Position numbers and translations under genes: made by a program. Of a DNA stretch of 64,000 nt, positions 1 to 7,915 are shown one piece after another. A model generated the notes under the pieces. The model was given only the letters and a program-made list of their open reading frames with translations, was not told the DNA's origin and did no database searches. The DNA is from Pantoea sp. A4 (GTDB taxonomy: Bacteria > Pseudomonadota > Gammaproteobacteria > Enterobacterales > Enterobacteriaceae), in the NCBI RefSeq assembly GCF_000295955.2, contig NZ_ALXE01000068.1:57304-121303 (forward strand). The letters run 5' to 3'. Every line of letters begins with the position of its first letter. The first letter of the stretch is position 1.

Positions 1-10
1 GAAAATACGC

Positions 11-685
11 ATGAACACCCTGACTACCGCACCCGTTGCTCCACTGTTAGAACAGCTCCTGATCGCCTCTGAAAGCGCCTGGGAACAGGACAGCGAACTC
101 AGCCGTTTTTGGCACCAGCTGGACAAAAACCAGCGGCAGGAAATGATGCAAGGCAAAACGTCCTACATTGAGTTGTACAGCGCACTGCGTGACATGCCGC
201 TGGCCGTATCCCGTGAGACGGGCAAGTTGCTGTATATGTTAGCGCGCTCAAACCGGGCGCAGAACGTAGTGGAGTTTGGCACCTCATTTGGCGTTTCGAC
301 CATTCACCTTGCTGCCGCCTTGCGCGACAACGGGGGTGGCCGCCTGATCACCACGGAATTTGAGCCATCTAAAGTCGCGAAAGCCACTGCACATCTGCAA
401 CAGGCGGGTCTGGCGGATTTAGTCGAGATCCGCACCGGGGATGCGCTGCAAAGCCTGAGCCACGATGTCCCCGCCGGGATTGATTTACTGCTGCTGGATG
501 GCGCAAAAGGCTTGTATCTCGATATCCTGCGCCTGCTCGAAGACAAGCTGCGCCCTGGCACTATTATCCTCGCGGACGATGCCGATCACAGCCCGGAATA
601 CCTGCACTACGTACGCAACCCCGCTTCCGGCTACATGACCGTGGCGCTGGCGGAAGATATTGAGATCACCTTGCGACTGGGCTAA
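11..685 (+). CDS. Class I SAM-dependent O-methyltransferase family protein
   Basis: The 224-residue protein has a Rossmann-type methyltransferase fold. The SAM-binding motif I (VVEFGTSFGVSTIHLA) lies near residues 86-101, an acidic motif (TTEFEPSK) follows at about 114, and a DLLLLDGAKG segment near 158 matches the metal/substrate region of the catechol O-methyltransferase-like family. The N-terminal 70 residues are helical and probably form the cap seen in this family. The substrate cannot be told from sequence. The start lies 10 bases from the window edge, so the ribosome binding site and promoter are out of view. The gene is followed by an AT-rich gap and an unrelated hipBA-type operon. 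Confidence 0.8.
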   Translation: MNTLTTAPVAPLLEQLLIASESAWEQDSELSRFWHQLDKNQRQEMMQGKTSYIELYSALRDMPLAVSRETGKLLYMLARSNRAQNVVEFGTSFGVSTIHLAAALRDNGGGRLITTEFEPSKVAKATAHLQQAGLADLVEIRTGDALQSLSHDVPAGIDLLLLDGAKGLYLDILRLLEDKLRPGTIILADDADHSPEYLHYVRNPASGYMTVALAEDIEITLRLG

Positions 686-718
686 CTGCTCTTTTTCATC
701 ACTAAATTATTTTTTAAA

Positions 719-778
719 AGGTCAAAATAGACCTCTAATATTCGAATATCGCCCATAAGAGGTCTATAATGACCTCTT
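719..778 (+). promoter_or_regulatory. hipBA-type promoter with two phased operators
   Basis: Two inverted repeats share one half-site. O1 is AGGTC-N6-GACCT at 719-734. O2 is AAGAGGTC-N6-GACCTCTT at 757-778. The spacer of O2 is TATAAT (765-770), a consensus -10 box, so a repressor bound at O2 would cover the promoter directly. The centres are 41 bp apart, close to four helical turns. A poor -35 (TTCGAA, 741-746) lies 18 bp upstream of the -10. The HTH protein encoded just downstream is the obvious ligand, by analogy with HipB autorepression. Confidence 0.75.
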
Positions 779-804
779 GATGTTTCGTATACTGAGGTTC
801 AGTT

Positions 805-1104
805 ATGGCAAATTTAATGCATTTGTTCTCAAACCCCACAGAGATTGCCAGCGGTATTGGACAAAACGTACTGAAACTGCGACTTGCAAAGAATCTCTCT
901 CGGAAAACACTGGCACAACGTTCAGGTGTTTCAGAGTCTTCAATAAAACGTTTCGAGACCTCAGGCACCATTTCTCTGAGTTCGCTCATCCTTCTGGCCA
1001 TTGCGCTGGATGAAATTACCCCAGTGGCACAACTGTTCCAATCCGTACCACCACGCACCATTGAGGAGCTGAATAACCGTCATCGTCAACGGGGCACGCG
1101 CTAA
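805..1104 (+). CDS. HipB-like XRE-family antitoxin / autorepressor
   Basis: A 99-residue helix-turn-helix protein of the XRE (Cro/C1) class. The HTH spans about residues 22-75, with the recognition region around TLAQRSGVSESSIKRFE. A GAGG sequence sits 7 bases before the ATG. The stop overlaps the hipA-like start by one base (TAATG), which implies translational coupling. Known HipB proteins neutralise the HipA kinase and repress their own operon. Tandem palindromes upstream fit that role. The basic C-terminal tail (NNRHRQRGTR) may contact HipA or DNA, as does the flexible HipB tail; that is inference. Confidence 0.82.
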   Translation: MANLMHLFSNPTEIASGIGQNVLKLRLAKNLSRKTLAQRSGVSESSIKRFETSGTISLSSLILLAIALDEITPVAQLFQSVPPRTIEELNNRHRQRGTR

Positions 1105-2363
1105 TGTTCAAATCAACCCAGGCACTGCAAGTCTCTATGAACGGTATCTTAGTAGGGAAACTGCAGAAGATTGATGGCTCAGGCATCCATTTTAGCTATG
1201 CAAAATCCTGGTTAGCAGAGGGTTTTAACCTTTCGCCTTTCACCATGGATTTCACGGAAAAGCCACAGCTCGCCAAAGATAATCTGTTTCGCGGATTACA
1301 CGGACCGTTTGCTGATTCATTGCCAGATGGATGGGGCTTACTGTTAATGGACCGCTTTTTTGACAGTCATTTTGGCGATGGCACCGCGAGAAAGCTGACC
1401 CCCCTGGATCGCTTAGCCTATCTAGGCGAGCGCGCAATGGGCGCTTTTGAGTATCACCCTACTGTCGAATATGGGGAACATAGTAATGACATCAATCTGG
1501 CCGAACTCTATGAAGCTTCCGTTGAAATACAATCTGGGCAGACTAATGAAGTCTTACAATCATTACGTATGGCTGGTGGCTCACCCGGCGGTGCCCGGCC
1601 TAAAGCGATCGTAGCGATTTCACGCGAAGGTAACCAGGCTAGCTCAGCTTTTGAATCCTTACCTGAAGGTTTTGATCACTGGATAGTCAAATTTCGAGCC
1701 CTGGATGAGCCTTGGGAAACCGGAGCAATTGAGCAAGCTTATGCCATCATGGCTGGACAGGCTGGCATCGTAATGCCTGAAACGCGGCTACTTGAAATTC
1801 CAGTTCAGAATGACCAACGTAATGAGCGCATATTTGCCACCAAACGCTTTGATCGCGTAGGTAACAGAAAGCGCCATATGATCACCGCGTGTGCTTTAGC
1901 TTATGCCAACTTTAGAGAACCATCGCTGGATTACAGCGACCTGCTTAAGCTAACCCATATGCTGACAAAAAATGCGGTGGATGTGGAAAAAATGGCCCGC
2001 TTAATGGTTTTTAATGCCCTAACTCACAATTACGATGATCACAGCAAAAACTTCGCGTTCCTGTATAACTCAGACAGCCGTACAGCAGAGGAAGACAACT
2101 GGAGTCTGGCTCCCGGATATGATTTAACCTTCTCTGAAGGTATGGGAGAACACACTACTGCTTATGCGGGTAGAGGAAAGCCCAATCGCAAATCAATTCT
2201 CGATTTATGCAAACCCTATCCATTTTTGAAACCTGATGAATACATTGAACAAACCTTAGATGCCCTGGCTAACTGGAAAAACGTTTTCAATCAGTTAAAT
2301 ATCAATGATAAAGCGGGTAAAGGAATATTCAAAATTCTTGAGCAGCAATGGAAACAATTTTAG
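1104..2363 (+). CDS. HipA-like serine/threonine kinase toxin
   Basis: A 419-residue HipA-family kinase, close to the length of E. coli HipA (440). The N-terminal couple_hipA domain covers about residues 1-130. The kinase core carries a glycine-rich loop GGSPGGARPK (158-167), the ATP-binding lysine in WIVKF (K196), the catalytic loop NYDDHSKNF (309-317; D311 aligns with the HipA catalytic aspartate, N316 with a metal ligand) and LAPGYDL (D340, second metal ligand). All key residues are present, so it is predicted to be active. E. coli HipA phosphorylates glutamyl-tRNA synthetase; the target here is unknown. The gene is coupled to the upstream antitoxin by a TAATG overlap. Confidence 0.85.
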   Translation: MFKSTQALQVSMNGILVGKLQKIDGSGIHFSYAKSWLAEGFNLSPFTMDFTEKPQLAKDNLFRGLHGPFADSLPDGWGLLLMDRFFDSHFGDGTARKLTPLDRLAYLGERAMGAFEYHPTVEYGEHSNDINLAELYEASVEIQSGQTNEVLQSLRMAGGSPGGARPKAIVAISREGNQASSAFESLPEGFDHWIVKFRALDEPWETGAIEQAYAIMAGQAGIVMPETRLLEIPVQNDQRNERIFATKRFDRVGNRKRHMITACALAYANFREPSLDYSDLLKLTHMLTKNAVDVEKMARLMVFNALTHNYDDHSKNFAFLYNSDSRTAEEDNWSLAPGYDLTFSEGMGEHTTAYAGRGKPNRKSILDLCKPYPFLKPDEYIEQTLDALANWKNVFNQLNINDKAGKGIFKILEQQWKQF

Positions 2364-2392
2364 CCATTGAAACAAGCCTTCTTTGAATGTGC

Positions 2393-3454
2393 TCAGTCAA
2401 CCAGCATCAGCTCCTTAGCCCACTGGCCGATCAGTTCGGCGGCGGGGCGCGGTTGCGCCAGGGCCACCGCTTGTCCGGCCCAGTAAGCGCCATACCCGGC
2501 GACCTGCTGGGCACTGGCCGCCTGCGCCAGCGCTTTGCCTAGCGCATAGGTCAGCGGGTAATCGGGGATCTCCTCGGCGGTCGCGGTGCGGGTTTGACGG
2601 GTGAATGCGCTTTCCAGACTGCGCGCTGGACGGCCTGAGATTGCCGCCGTCATCACCGTGCTGGCCGGGTGACTGGCGCGGATCATCTCACGGTAAGTCG
2701 CATCGCTGGCGGCTTCCGGGCAGAGTAAAAAAGCACTCCCCAACTGCGCGGCCTGAGCGCCCAATTGCAGTGCGGCCGCAATGCCCTGGCTGGTCATGAT
2801 GCCGCCTGCCGCAATCAGTGGGAGATCAACGGCCTGATGCAGAATCTGCACCAGCGCCAGCGTACTCAGCTGTTGATCCGGCTGCTGTGGATCGAACATG
2901 CCACGATGCCCACCCGCTTCATAACCCTGTGCCACAATGCCATCGATGCCGCTGGCAGCACTCTGTTGTGCCTCTGTCAGCGAGGTCGCCGTGGCGAGCA
3001 GCACAATACCCTGAGCTTTCAGTTTTTCAATCACCGCCTGTGGTGGGAGGCCAAAGTGAAAACTCACCACCGCTGGGCGAGTTCTGAGTAGCACATCCAG
3101 TAACGCATCATGGTGATTAAAACTGGTGTAAATCTCCGACAGTGCCGCAGGGGGAGAAGCATTGAGACGGGTAAATTCTGGCTGTAAACGCGCGATCCAC
3201 GCCTGCTCTTGCGTTGGGTTACGTCGTGCAGGTTGATGACAGAACAGATTGACGTTAAACGGACGGGACGTCAGTGCCTGGGTTGCCTTGATCTGCGCCT
3301 CCGCCTGCTCTGCCGTACTGGCTCCCAGCCCGAGAGACCCCAATGCACCGGCATTACTGACAGCGGCCGCCAACTGCGGGGTGGCAACACCGGCCATCGG
3401 TGCCTGAATAATCGGGAGTTTCACACCTAATCGATCGCTTAACAGAGATTGCAT
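2393..3454 (-). CDS. Nitronate monooxygenase (2-nitropropane dioxygenase family)
   Basis: An FMN-dependent TIM-barrel enzyme of the nitronate monooxygenase family, which oxidises alkyl nitronates such as propionate 3-nitronate. The N-terminal IIQAPMAGV motif is the family signature. SFHFGLP in the middle carries the probable catalytic histidine. AAGGIMTSQG and GAQAAQLGSAFL form the phosphate-binding end of the barrel. The start used is an ATG with AGGAG 7 bases upstream, nine codons inside the longest frame, giving 353 residues. It is divergent from a LysR-family gene 93 bp away, which is its likely regulator. Confidence 0.82.
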   Translation of the reverse strand: MQSLLSDRLGVKLPIIQAPMAGVATPQLAAAVSNAGALGSLGLGASTAEQAEAQIKATQALTSRPFNVNLFCHQPARRNPTQEQAWIARLQPEFTRLNASPPAALSEIYTSFNHHDALLDVLLRTRPAVVSFHFGLPPQAVIEKLKAQGIVLLATATSLTEAQQSAASGIDGIVAQGYEAGGHRGMFDPQQPDQQLSTLALVQILHQAVDLPLIAAGGIMTSQGIAAALQLGAQAAQLGSAFLLCPEAASDATYREMIRASHPASTVMTAAISGRPARSLESAFTRQTRTATAEEIPDYPLTYALGKALAQAASAQQVAGYGAYWAGQAVALAQPRPAAELIGQWAKELMLVD

Positions 3455-3547
3455 CACACACTCCTGCTTGAACTTCGCCATTTGCTGCCCCTAAAATCTC
3501 CTGGTGAGAGGTAAACTTCAACATCGTTCCCATTTTGAGAATCAAAC

Positions 3548-4423
3548 ATGAACCATACTTCACTCGAAATTTTTTGCGTGGTGGCTGGGGAGCTGAGTAT
3601 TACCCGTGCGGCCAGGCTACTGGGGCGCGTACAGTCCAATATCACCACCCGTATTCAGCAGCTAGAAGAAGAGTTAGGCGTGGCGCTGTTTGTACGCGAA
3701 AGCAAACAACTACGGCTGTCTGCGGAAGGGAAACAGTTTTTGCAGTATGCCAAAAAGCTGCTGGCGTTAGCCGAAGAGGCGCGTCAGTCATTGCACCCAC
3801 AGCATCCGGCGGGCACTTTGCGCCTCGGGTCGATGGAGTGTACCGCGGCTAGCCGCCTGGCCGGGCCACTGGTGGCGTTCAGTAAGGCTTTTCCCGACGT
3901 GCAGCTCACCCTGACTACCCAACCCACCCAACAGTCTCTGGCGGCAGTGGTTAACGCGGAGCTGGATTGTGCGCTGGTGGCCCTGCCCCGTGCCGCTGAT
4001 GGCACGCCGGTGTGTCCACCCGAACTGAGTGCGCTGCCGTTATTTGATGAAGCTTTACTGCTGTTACTGCCGGTGAGCTTACAGGGGATAGGTGATTACA
4101 GCGAGGTGCAGGGCGTTACGCTGGCAACCTTCCGTGCCGGATGCAGTTACCGGGCGCTGGCGGAGCAGTATTTACCTGCCCCGCTGTCGATGCAGGAAGT
4201 CAGTTCTTATCACACCATGCTGGCCTGCGTGGCGGGCGGCAACGCGGTCTGCCTGTTGCCCGCCAGCGTATTAGCGTTGATGCAGCACCCACAATCGCTG
4301 CACAGCCTGCCGGTGTGTAACGCCATGACCTGGCTGGTATGGCGTAATGGCTACAGTTCGCCCGCTTTCAACCAGCTTCGCCATCTGCTGAGCGAGGCAG
4401 CAAAGTCAGCAGCGCGGCAATAA
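3548..4423 (+). CDS. LysR-family transcriptional regulator, divergent from nitronate monooxygenase
   Basis: A 291-residue LysR-type regulator. The winged HTH is at about residues 4-62 (ITRAARLLGRVQSNITTRIQ), followed by an effector-binding domain that starts at GTLRLGSM. It is transcribed away from the nitronate monooxygenase gene, the classic LysR arrangement. Its last 56 bases overlap the 3' end of the convergent MFS gene on the other strand, so the two mRNAs are complementary at their ends. The effector is unknown. Confidence 0.85.
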   Translation: MNHTSLEIFCVVAGELSITRAARLLGRVQSNITTRIQQLEEELGVALFVRESKQLRLSAEGKQFLQYAKKLLALAEEARQSLHPQHPAGTLRLGSMECTAASRLAGPLVAFSKAFPDVQLTLTTQPTQQSLAAVVNAELDCALVALPRAADGTPVCPPELSALPLFDEALLLLLPVSLQGIGDYSEVQGVTLATFRAGCSYRALAEQYLPAPLSMQEVSSYHTMLACVAGGNAVCLLPASVLALMQHPQSLHSLPVCNAMTWLVWRNGYSSPAFNQLRHLLSEAAKSAARQ

Positions 4424-5552
4424 ACAGAGCCGCCGCAGCGCTAAACAGCGAAGAAGCAAATGAACCAGACAGGCTGTATAACGCGCCTGCGAGCAGCGGG
4501 CCGACAATCTGCCCGATGCCATACAGTGCGGTCATCGCGGCAATCATATTGAAATTCACCACATGCGCCAGTCGACGTGCGGCTGAGAGGGCGATAGTCA
4601 CCGTCCCCATAAAGGTGAAACCTACCAACAGTGCGCTGGCAAGGCACATCAGCAGGGACTGGCTGAACGCCGGTAAACTGACGCCCACCGCCTGCACCAG
4701 CAGGTTGGTGGTAAAAGCGGGACGGTAGCTAAAGCGTGCCACCAGGCGGTGCCAGATAAAACAGGAGGGCACGGCTGCCAGGCCGAATACCGCCCAGATC
4801 TGAATCGGATCAACCCCTTTCAGCGAGCCACTCAAAAACAGCGGCAGGTAAGTCGCGGTAATGATGTAGCCGAACCCTGCCAGCCCGTAAATCGCCAGCA
4901 GACGGTAGGCCTCACGCGAGTTTTCACCCTCACTGCTGTGCTGCGAACCCTGCTGCACAGTGGTCGTCAGTAAATTCGCCGGGCTGCTAAAGAGCCGGAA
5001 CACCAGCGCCAGCAGAACCAGCGCACTCAATGCACACACGCCCCACAGGGTATAGCTGGAGAGTGTTAACGCTTTACCCAGTGAGATAAGCTCTGCCGAA
5101 ATAAAAATACCCGCGCCTACGCCAGAAAACAGCAGCGGTGCGCCTTGCATATGTTTCATGTGCTGGAGCAGCCATTGCGAACCGGCTACCAGCGTGAAGG
5201 CACTAAATACCCCGGCCAGGCCACGAATCGTAATGATCCAACCCGCCGATGAAACCACGGCCAGTAATCCCATTGCGGCAATGGTGCCGAGCAGTGCCAG
5301 GCGGCAAAACAGGCTGGCACGCTGCGGCTGGAGCTTAGCCAACAGAAGTGCCCCCGCGAGATAGCCCGCATAGTTGGCGGATGCGGCAAGGTTGGCCTGA
5401 TGCAGCGTCAGCACCCCTTCACTCAACATGCGTGGAAGAATGCCGGTATAGGCAAAGCGACCATAGCCCATGCCAATAATCAGCACGACGCAGCCTGCCA
5501 ACGCTAGCAGCAGGCCGTGGTGCTCGGGTTTAAAACGGTGGGCGGATAACAT
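4368..5552 (-). CDS. MFS transporter, YbfB/YjiJ family
   Basis: A 394-residue membrane protein with about 12 hydrophobic segments. The N-terminal GMGYGRFAYTGILPRML stretch and the HQANLAASANYAGYLAGALL motif are typical of the YbfB/YjiJ group of the major facilitator superfamily, whose substrates are poorly known. The 3' end overlaps the convergent LysR gene by 56 bp. The upstream region holds palindromes at 5572-5585 and 5588-5633 that could be regulator sites. Either direction of transport is possible; export is more usual in this group. Confidence 0.78.
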   Translation of the reverse strand: MLSAHRFKPEHHGLLLALAGCVVLIIGMGYGRFAYTGILPRMLSEGVLTLHQANLAASANYAGYLAGALLLAKLQPQRASLFCRLALLGTIAAMGLLAVVSSAGWIITIRGLAGVFSAFTLVAGSQWLLQHMKHMQGAPLLFSGVGAGIFISAELISLGKALTLSSYTLWGVCALSALVLLALVFRLFSSPANLLTTTVQQGSQHSSEGENSREAYRLLAIYGLAGFGYIITATYLPLFLSGSLKGVDPIQIWAVFGLAAVPSCFIWHRLVARFSYRPAFTTNLLVQAVGVSLPAFSQSLLMCLASALLVGFTFMGTVTIALSAARRLAHVVNFNMIAAMTALYGIGQIVGPLLAGALYSLSGSFASSLFSAAAALFIAALLTLLPRSADGEAG

Positions 5553-5571
5553 GTCTGCTCCTGGTGGGAAG

Positions 5572-5633
5572 AACGATCAATCGTTTAATCTCAAAAAAAG
5601 AATGATGGTAATTAAGTAATCTTTTATTGAGAT
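5572..5633. promoter_or_regulatory. Inverted repeats upstream of the YbfB/YjiJ-type transporter
   Basis: A perfect palindrome AACGAT-CA-ATCGTT lies at 5572-5585. A second pair, ATCTCAA (5588-5594) and TTGAGAT (5627-5633), flanks an AT-rich core of 32 bp. Both sit 20-80 bases before the transporter start and probably include its promoter and operator. The binding protein is unknown. Confidence 0.4.
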
Positions 5634-5708
5634 ATTATCGATTCGTGTACAGCCCGACAAGCGCAAGTTTATGTTACTTTGAGCCACTTCTCTGCGAAGA
5701 GAACCGCG

Positions 5709-6245
5709 TTATGCCAGGAGAAGTTGCTGCCACAGCGCCTGCAAACGCGGGCTGATTTCCGCGTGATCCAGCAGCTGTTGTGCTGATGCCTCCGGGAGCA
5801 CCAGCGGAAGATCCAGCGAAGCATATGGGCTGCATGCCTCAAGGACGTTGCCGCCCATCAGACCCAGCGTGGTGGTCAGCTGCTGTTGCGCCGCCACCGC
5901 CCGCACCGAGACGTTAGGAAAGGCAATCGGTTTATCGGTCAGCTCCCCGCTCCCGACAATCCAGTCGAGGGCATTCTTCATCACGCCGCTGACGCCCAAT
6001 GCATATTCGGGGGAGGCCAACAACACAAGATCTGCCCGCGCTAACGCAGCACGCCATGCACGCACTGCCCTGTCGTCACACCCGTCACGATCCGGATTAA
6101 ACAGCGGCAAATCGGCCAGATCCGGGTAGATCTGATAATTGACCGATGCGGGAGCCAGTAGCTCCATCGCACGTAAAAAGCGGAGATTCAGCGACTCCGC
6201 GCGTAAACTCCCGCAAACCGCCAGCACATTTTTCCTGTTGCTCAT
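5709..6245 (-). CDS. NADPH-dependent FMN reductase family protein
   Basis: A 178-residue flavodoxin-like reductase. CGSLRAESLNLRFLRA near the N terminus is the FMN phosphate-binding loop, and SPEYALGVSGVMKNALDW (about 80-97) is the second family signature. Members reduce FMN, quinones or azo compounds with NAD(P)H. The start has GGAG 7 bases upstream; the longer frame begins 20 codons earlier without support. It lies about 100 bp downstream of hglS on the same strand, so it may belong to the same transcript. A flavin-supply role in the pipecolate cluster is possible but not shown. Confidence 0.8.
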   Translation of the reverse strand: MSNRKNVLAVCGSLRAESLNLRFLRAMELLAPASVNYQIYPDLADLPLFNPDRDGCDDRAVRAWRAALARADLVLLASPEYALGVSGVMKNALDWIVGSGELTDKPIAFPNVSVRAVAAQQQLTTTLGLMGGNVLEACSPYASLDLPLVLPEASAQQLLDHAEISPRLQALWQQLLLA

Positions 6246-6345
6246 GTTGATGCTCCATATCGTTGAAAAGCCAAAGCAGCACCAGCTTACCGGTCTGGGG
6301 CACAAATATGGCTAACTAATCCGTTATATTTTATGATTGCCCCGC

Positions 6346-7653
6346 CTATACCTCATCAAACACTCGCTGTAGTGAAGCCTCTTCCAGCGCCTGATATAAG
6401 CTGAATTCATCCGTGACCCGGCAGCCCAAAGCCGCTTCAAACGCCGCTTTATTGGGGCTACCCTGGCTCACGCCGCTGCGTTCACTATCAAGATTAGACT
6501 GGAAGATCCCTGCGGCACTGACCGGTAAGAAGTCTTCGTAGATGATCGGGGTTGCTGTGATGACCCCGGCGGCCAGTAGCGCTTCCAGATGCTGGCGGGA
6601 ATTCTGTGCGGCGGGCAGTGGTTGTCCTGCGGCCAGCGCATAGCGGAAATAGCCGAGCTTTTGCTGGCGTAGCGTGGTTTCATCGTCCGGGAACTGCGTG
6701 AAGGCGGCGGCATCATTCTGTTGTAGCAGGCGATCGTACAACGCGCGGCCTGTTGGCGTCAGCGCCATACCACGCTGTTCGATCTCCCCGAAGCGGGCAG
6801 TATGTTTGCCTTCTGCATGGTCGCTAAACACAATTTGCTCGCTCAGCGCCTTAAAGCTGGTTTGTCGCAGCAGGATCGGCACCTGACGGCGCGGCGGTCC
6901 CTCAATACTCTCTTTTGGCGTGATCTGGTACTCCGGCATCGCCGCCTGCACCGCATCGATGTTTAGGGTACGCGGCGTCAGGTGGTTAATGTGTGGGCCT
7001 TTGAAGCACACCACGTCAGCCACGAGCCGATGCTGTTCTGACAAGGCATTGTAGGTGGCAAAGTCGACCTGAGCCTCCCGATGCCAACGGAAGGTTTCCA
7101 GTGCTTCACGCACAAATTCATCGGCTTCTGCATCGTCCAGGCCACCTTGCTGCTGGCTATGTGCGATCAGTTCACGCGCGCGTGGCGTGAAGATATCGCG
7201 CTGGTTCAGGATGGACTCTGCCCGCTGGCGCAACTGGTCGTCAGCAATCAGCTCTAAGCGGAGCAGCGAAGTAAAGACGCGGAACGGGTTGAAGCGCAGT
7301 GAAGCTTCATCGGTGGCGCGGAAGGCGGTGGAGTGTACCGGCACTCCGGCAGCAGAGAGATCGTAATAACTGACCGGCTGCATCCCCATCACCGCAAACA
7401 ACTGGCGCATAGTAGAGAGCTCCTGCGCGGTCCCGAGGCGGATGGCGCCGTGGCGCTCAACGTTAAGGCGGTTAAGTTCTTCCTCACGTTCATCGGCGCT
7501 GAAGGTCGCGGGATATTGCTGCAAATACGCGCCGTTAACGCGCTGTACAATTTGCAGTAGCGTGCCATATTGCGGCACCTCGCGCTGGTACATCTGCGAC
7601 ATCGCTTTAGAAAAACGATCGCGAATCACATCCGGGGAAATAAAGCGCTGCAT
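6346..7653 (-). CDS. hglS: 2-oxoadipate dioxygenase/decarboxylase (HglS, YdcJ family)
   Basis: A 435-residue DUF1338 protein, closely similar to E. coli YdcJ by recall (NVERHGAIR, YYDLS.AGVPVHSTAFR, PRRQVPILLRQTSFKAL, PITYEDFLPVSAAGIFQSNL-type blocks). In Pseudomonas putida HglS converts 2-oxoadipate to D-2-hydroxyglutarate, the last dedicated step of D-lysine catabolism. The reported metal ligands and substrate arginine (H70, H226, E294, R74) align here with a constant offset at H68, H224, E292 and R72, so the enzyme should be active. The start has AAGGAG 6 bases upstream. Neighbouring amaA/amaB homologues support the lysine/pipecolate assignment. Confidence 0.85.
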   Translation of the reverse strand: MQRFISPDVIRDRFSKAMSQMYQREVPQYGTLLQIVQRVNGAYLQQYPATFSADEREEELNRLNVERHGAIRLGTAQELSTMRQLFAVMGMQPVSYYDLSAAGVPVHSTAFRATDEASLRFNPFRVFTSLLRLELIADDQLRQRAESILNQRDIFTPRARELIAHSQQQGGLDDAEADEFVREALETFRWHREAQVDFATYNALSEQHRLVADVVCFKGPHINHLTPRTLNIDAVQAAMPEYQITPKESIEGPPRRQVPILLRQTSFKALSEQIVFSDHAEGKHTARFGEIEQRGMALTPTGRALYDRLLQQNDAAAFTQFPDDETTLRQQKLGYFRYALAAGQPLPAAQNSRQHLEALLAAGVITATPIIYEDFLPVSAAGIFQSNLDSERSGVSQGSPNKAAFEAALGCRVTDEFSLYQALEEASLQRVFDEV

Positions 7654-7796
7654 CTTTCTCTCCTTAAACCTGTAGGGTATAAAACGCCTGTGCAGTGACT
7701 GGCGCAAAATAGCGATCTGGCGACCACCCCGCGGTGTGCACGTTGATGAATAGCGTAGCAAGATGTGGGAGGTCGGTAGCGCGAGAGGTGTCACGA

Positions 7797-7813
7797 ATAG
7801 GGTGTTTCCCTAT
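7797..7813. promoter_or_regulatory. Inverted repeat upstream of hglS
   Basis: ATAGGG-N5-CCCTAT forms a perfect 6-bp inverted repeat in the 262-bp gap between hglS and the LysR gene, 144 bp before the hglS start. The size fits a LysR-type box. The rest of the gap shows no coding potential. Confidence 0.4.
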
Positions 7814-7915
7814 GAATTTCTTACACATCGCGCCGGTTATCCCGCATGGAAACAAAAAAGGGGCAGGTCACTCAAACGAAAAAAAGCCGGGTATCCATTC
7901 TTTTTTTTCCTGTCA

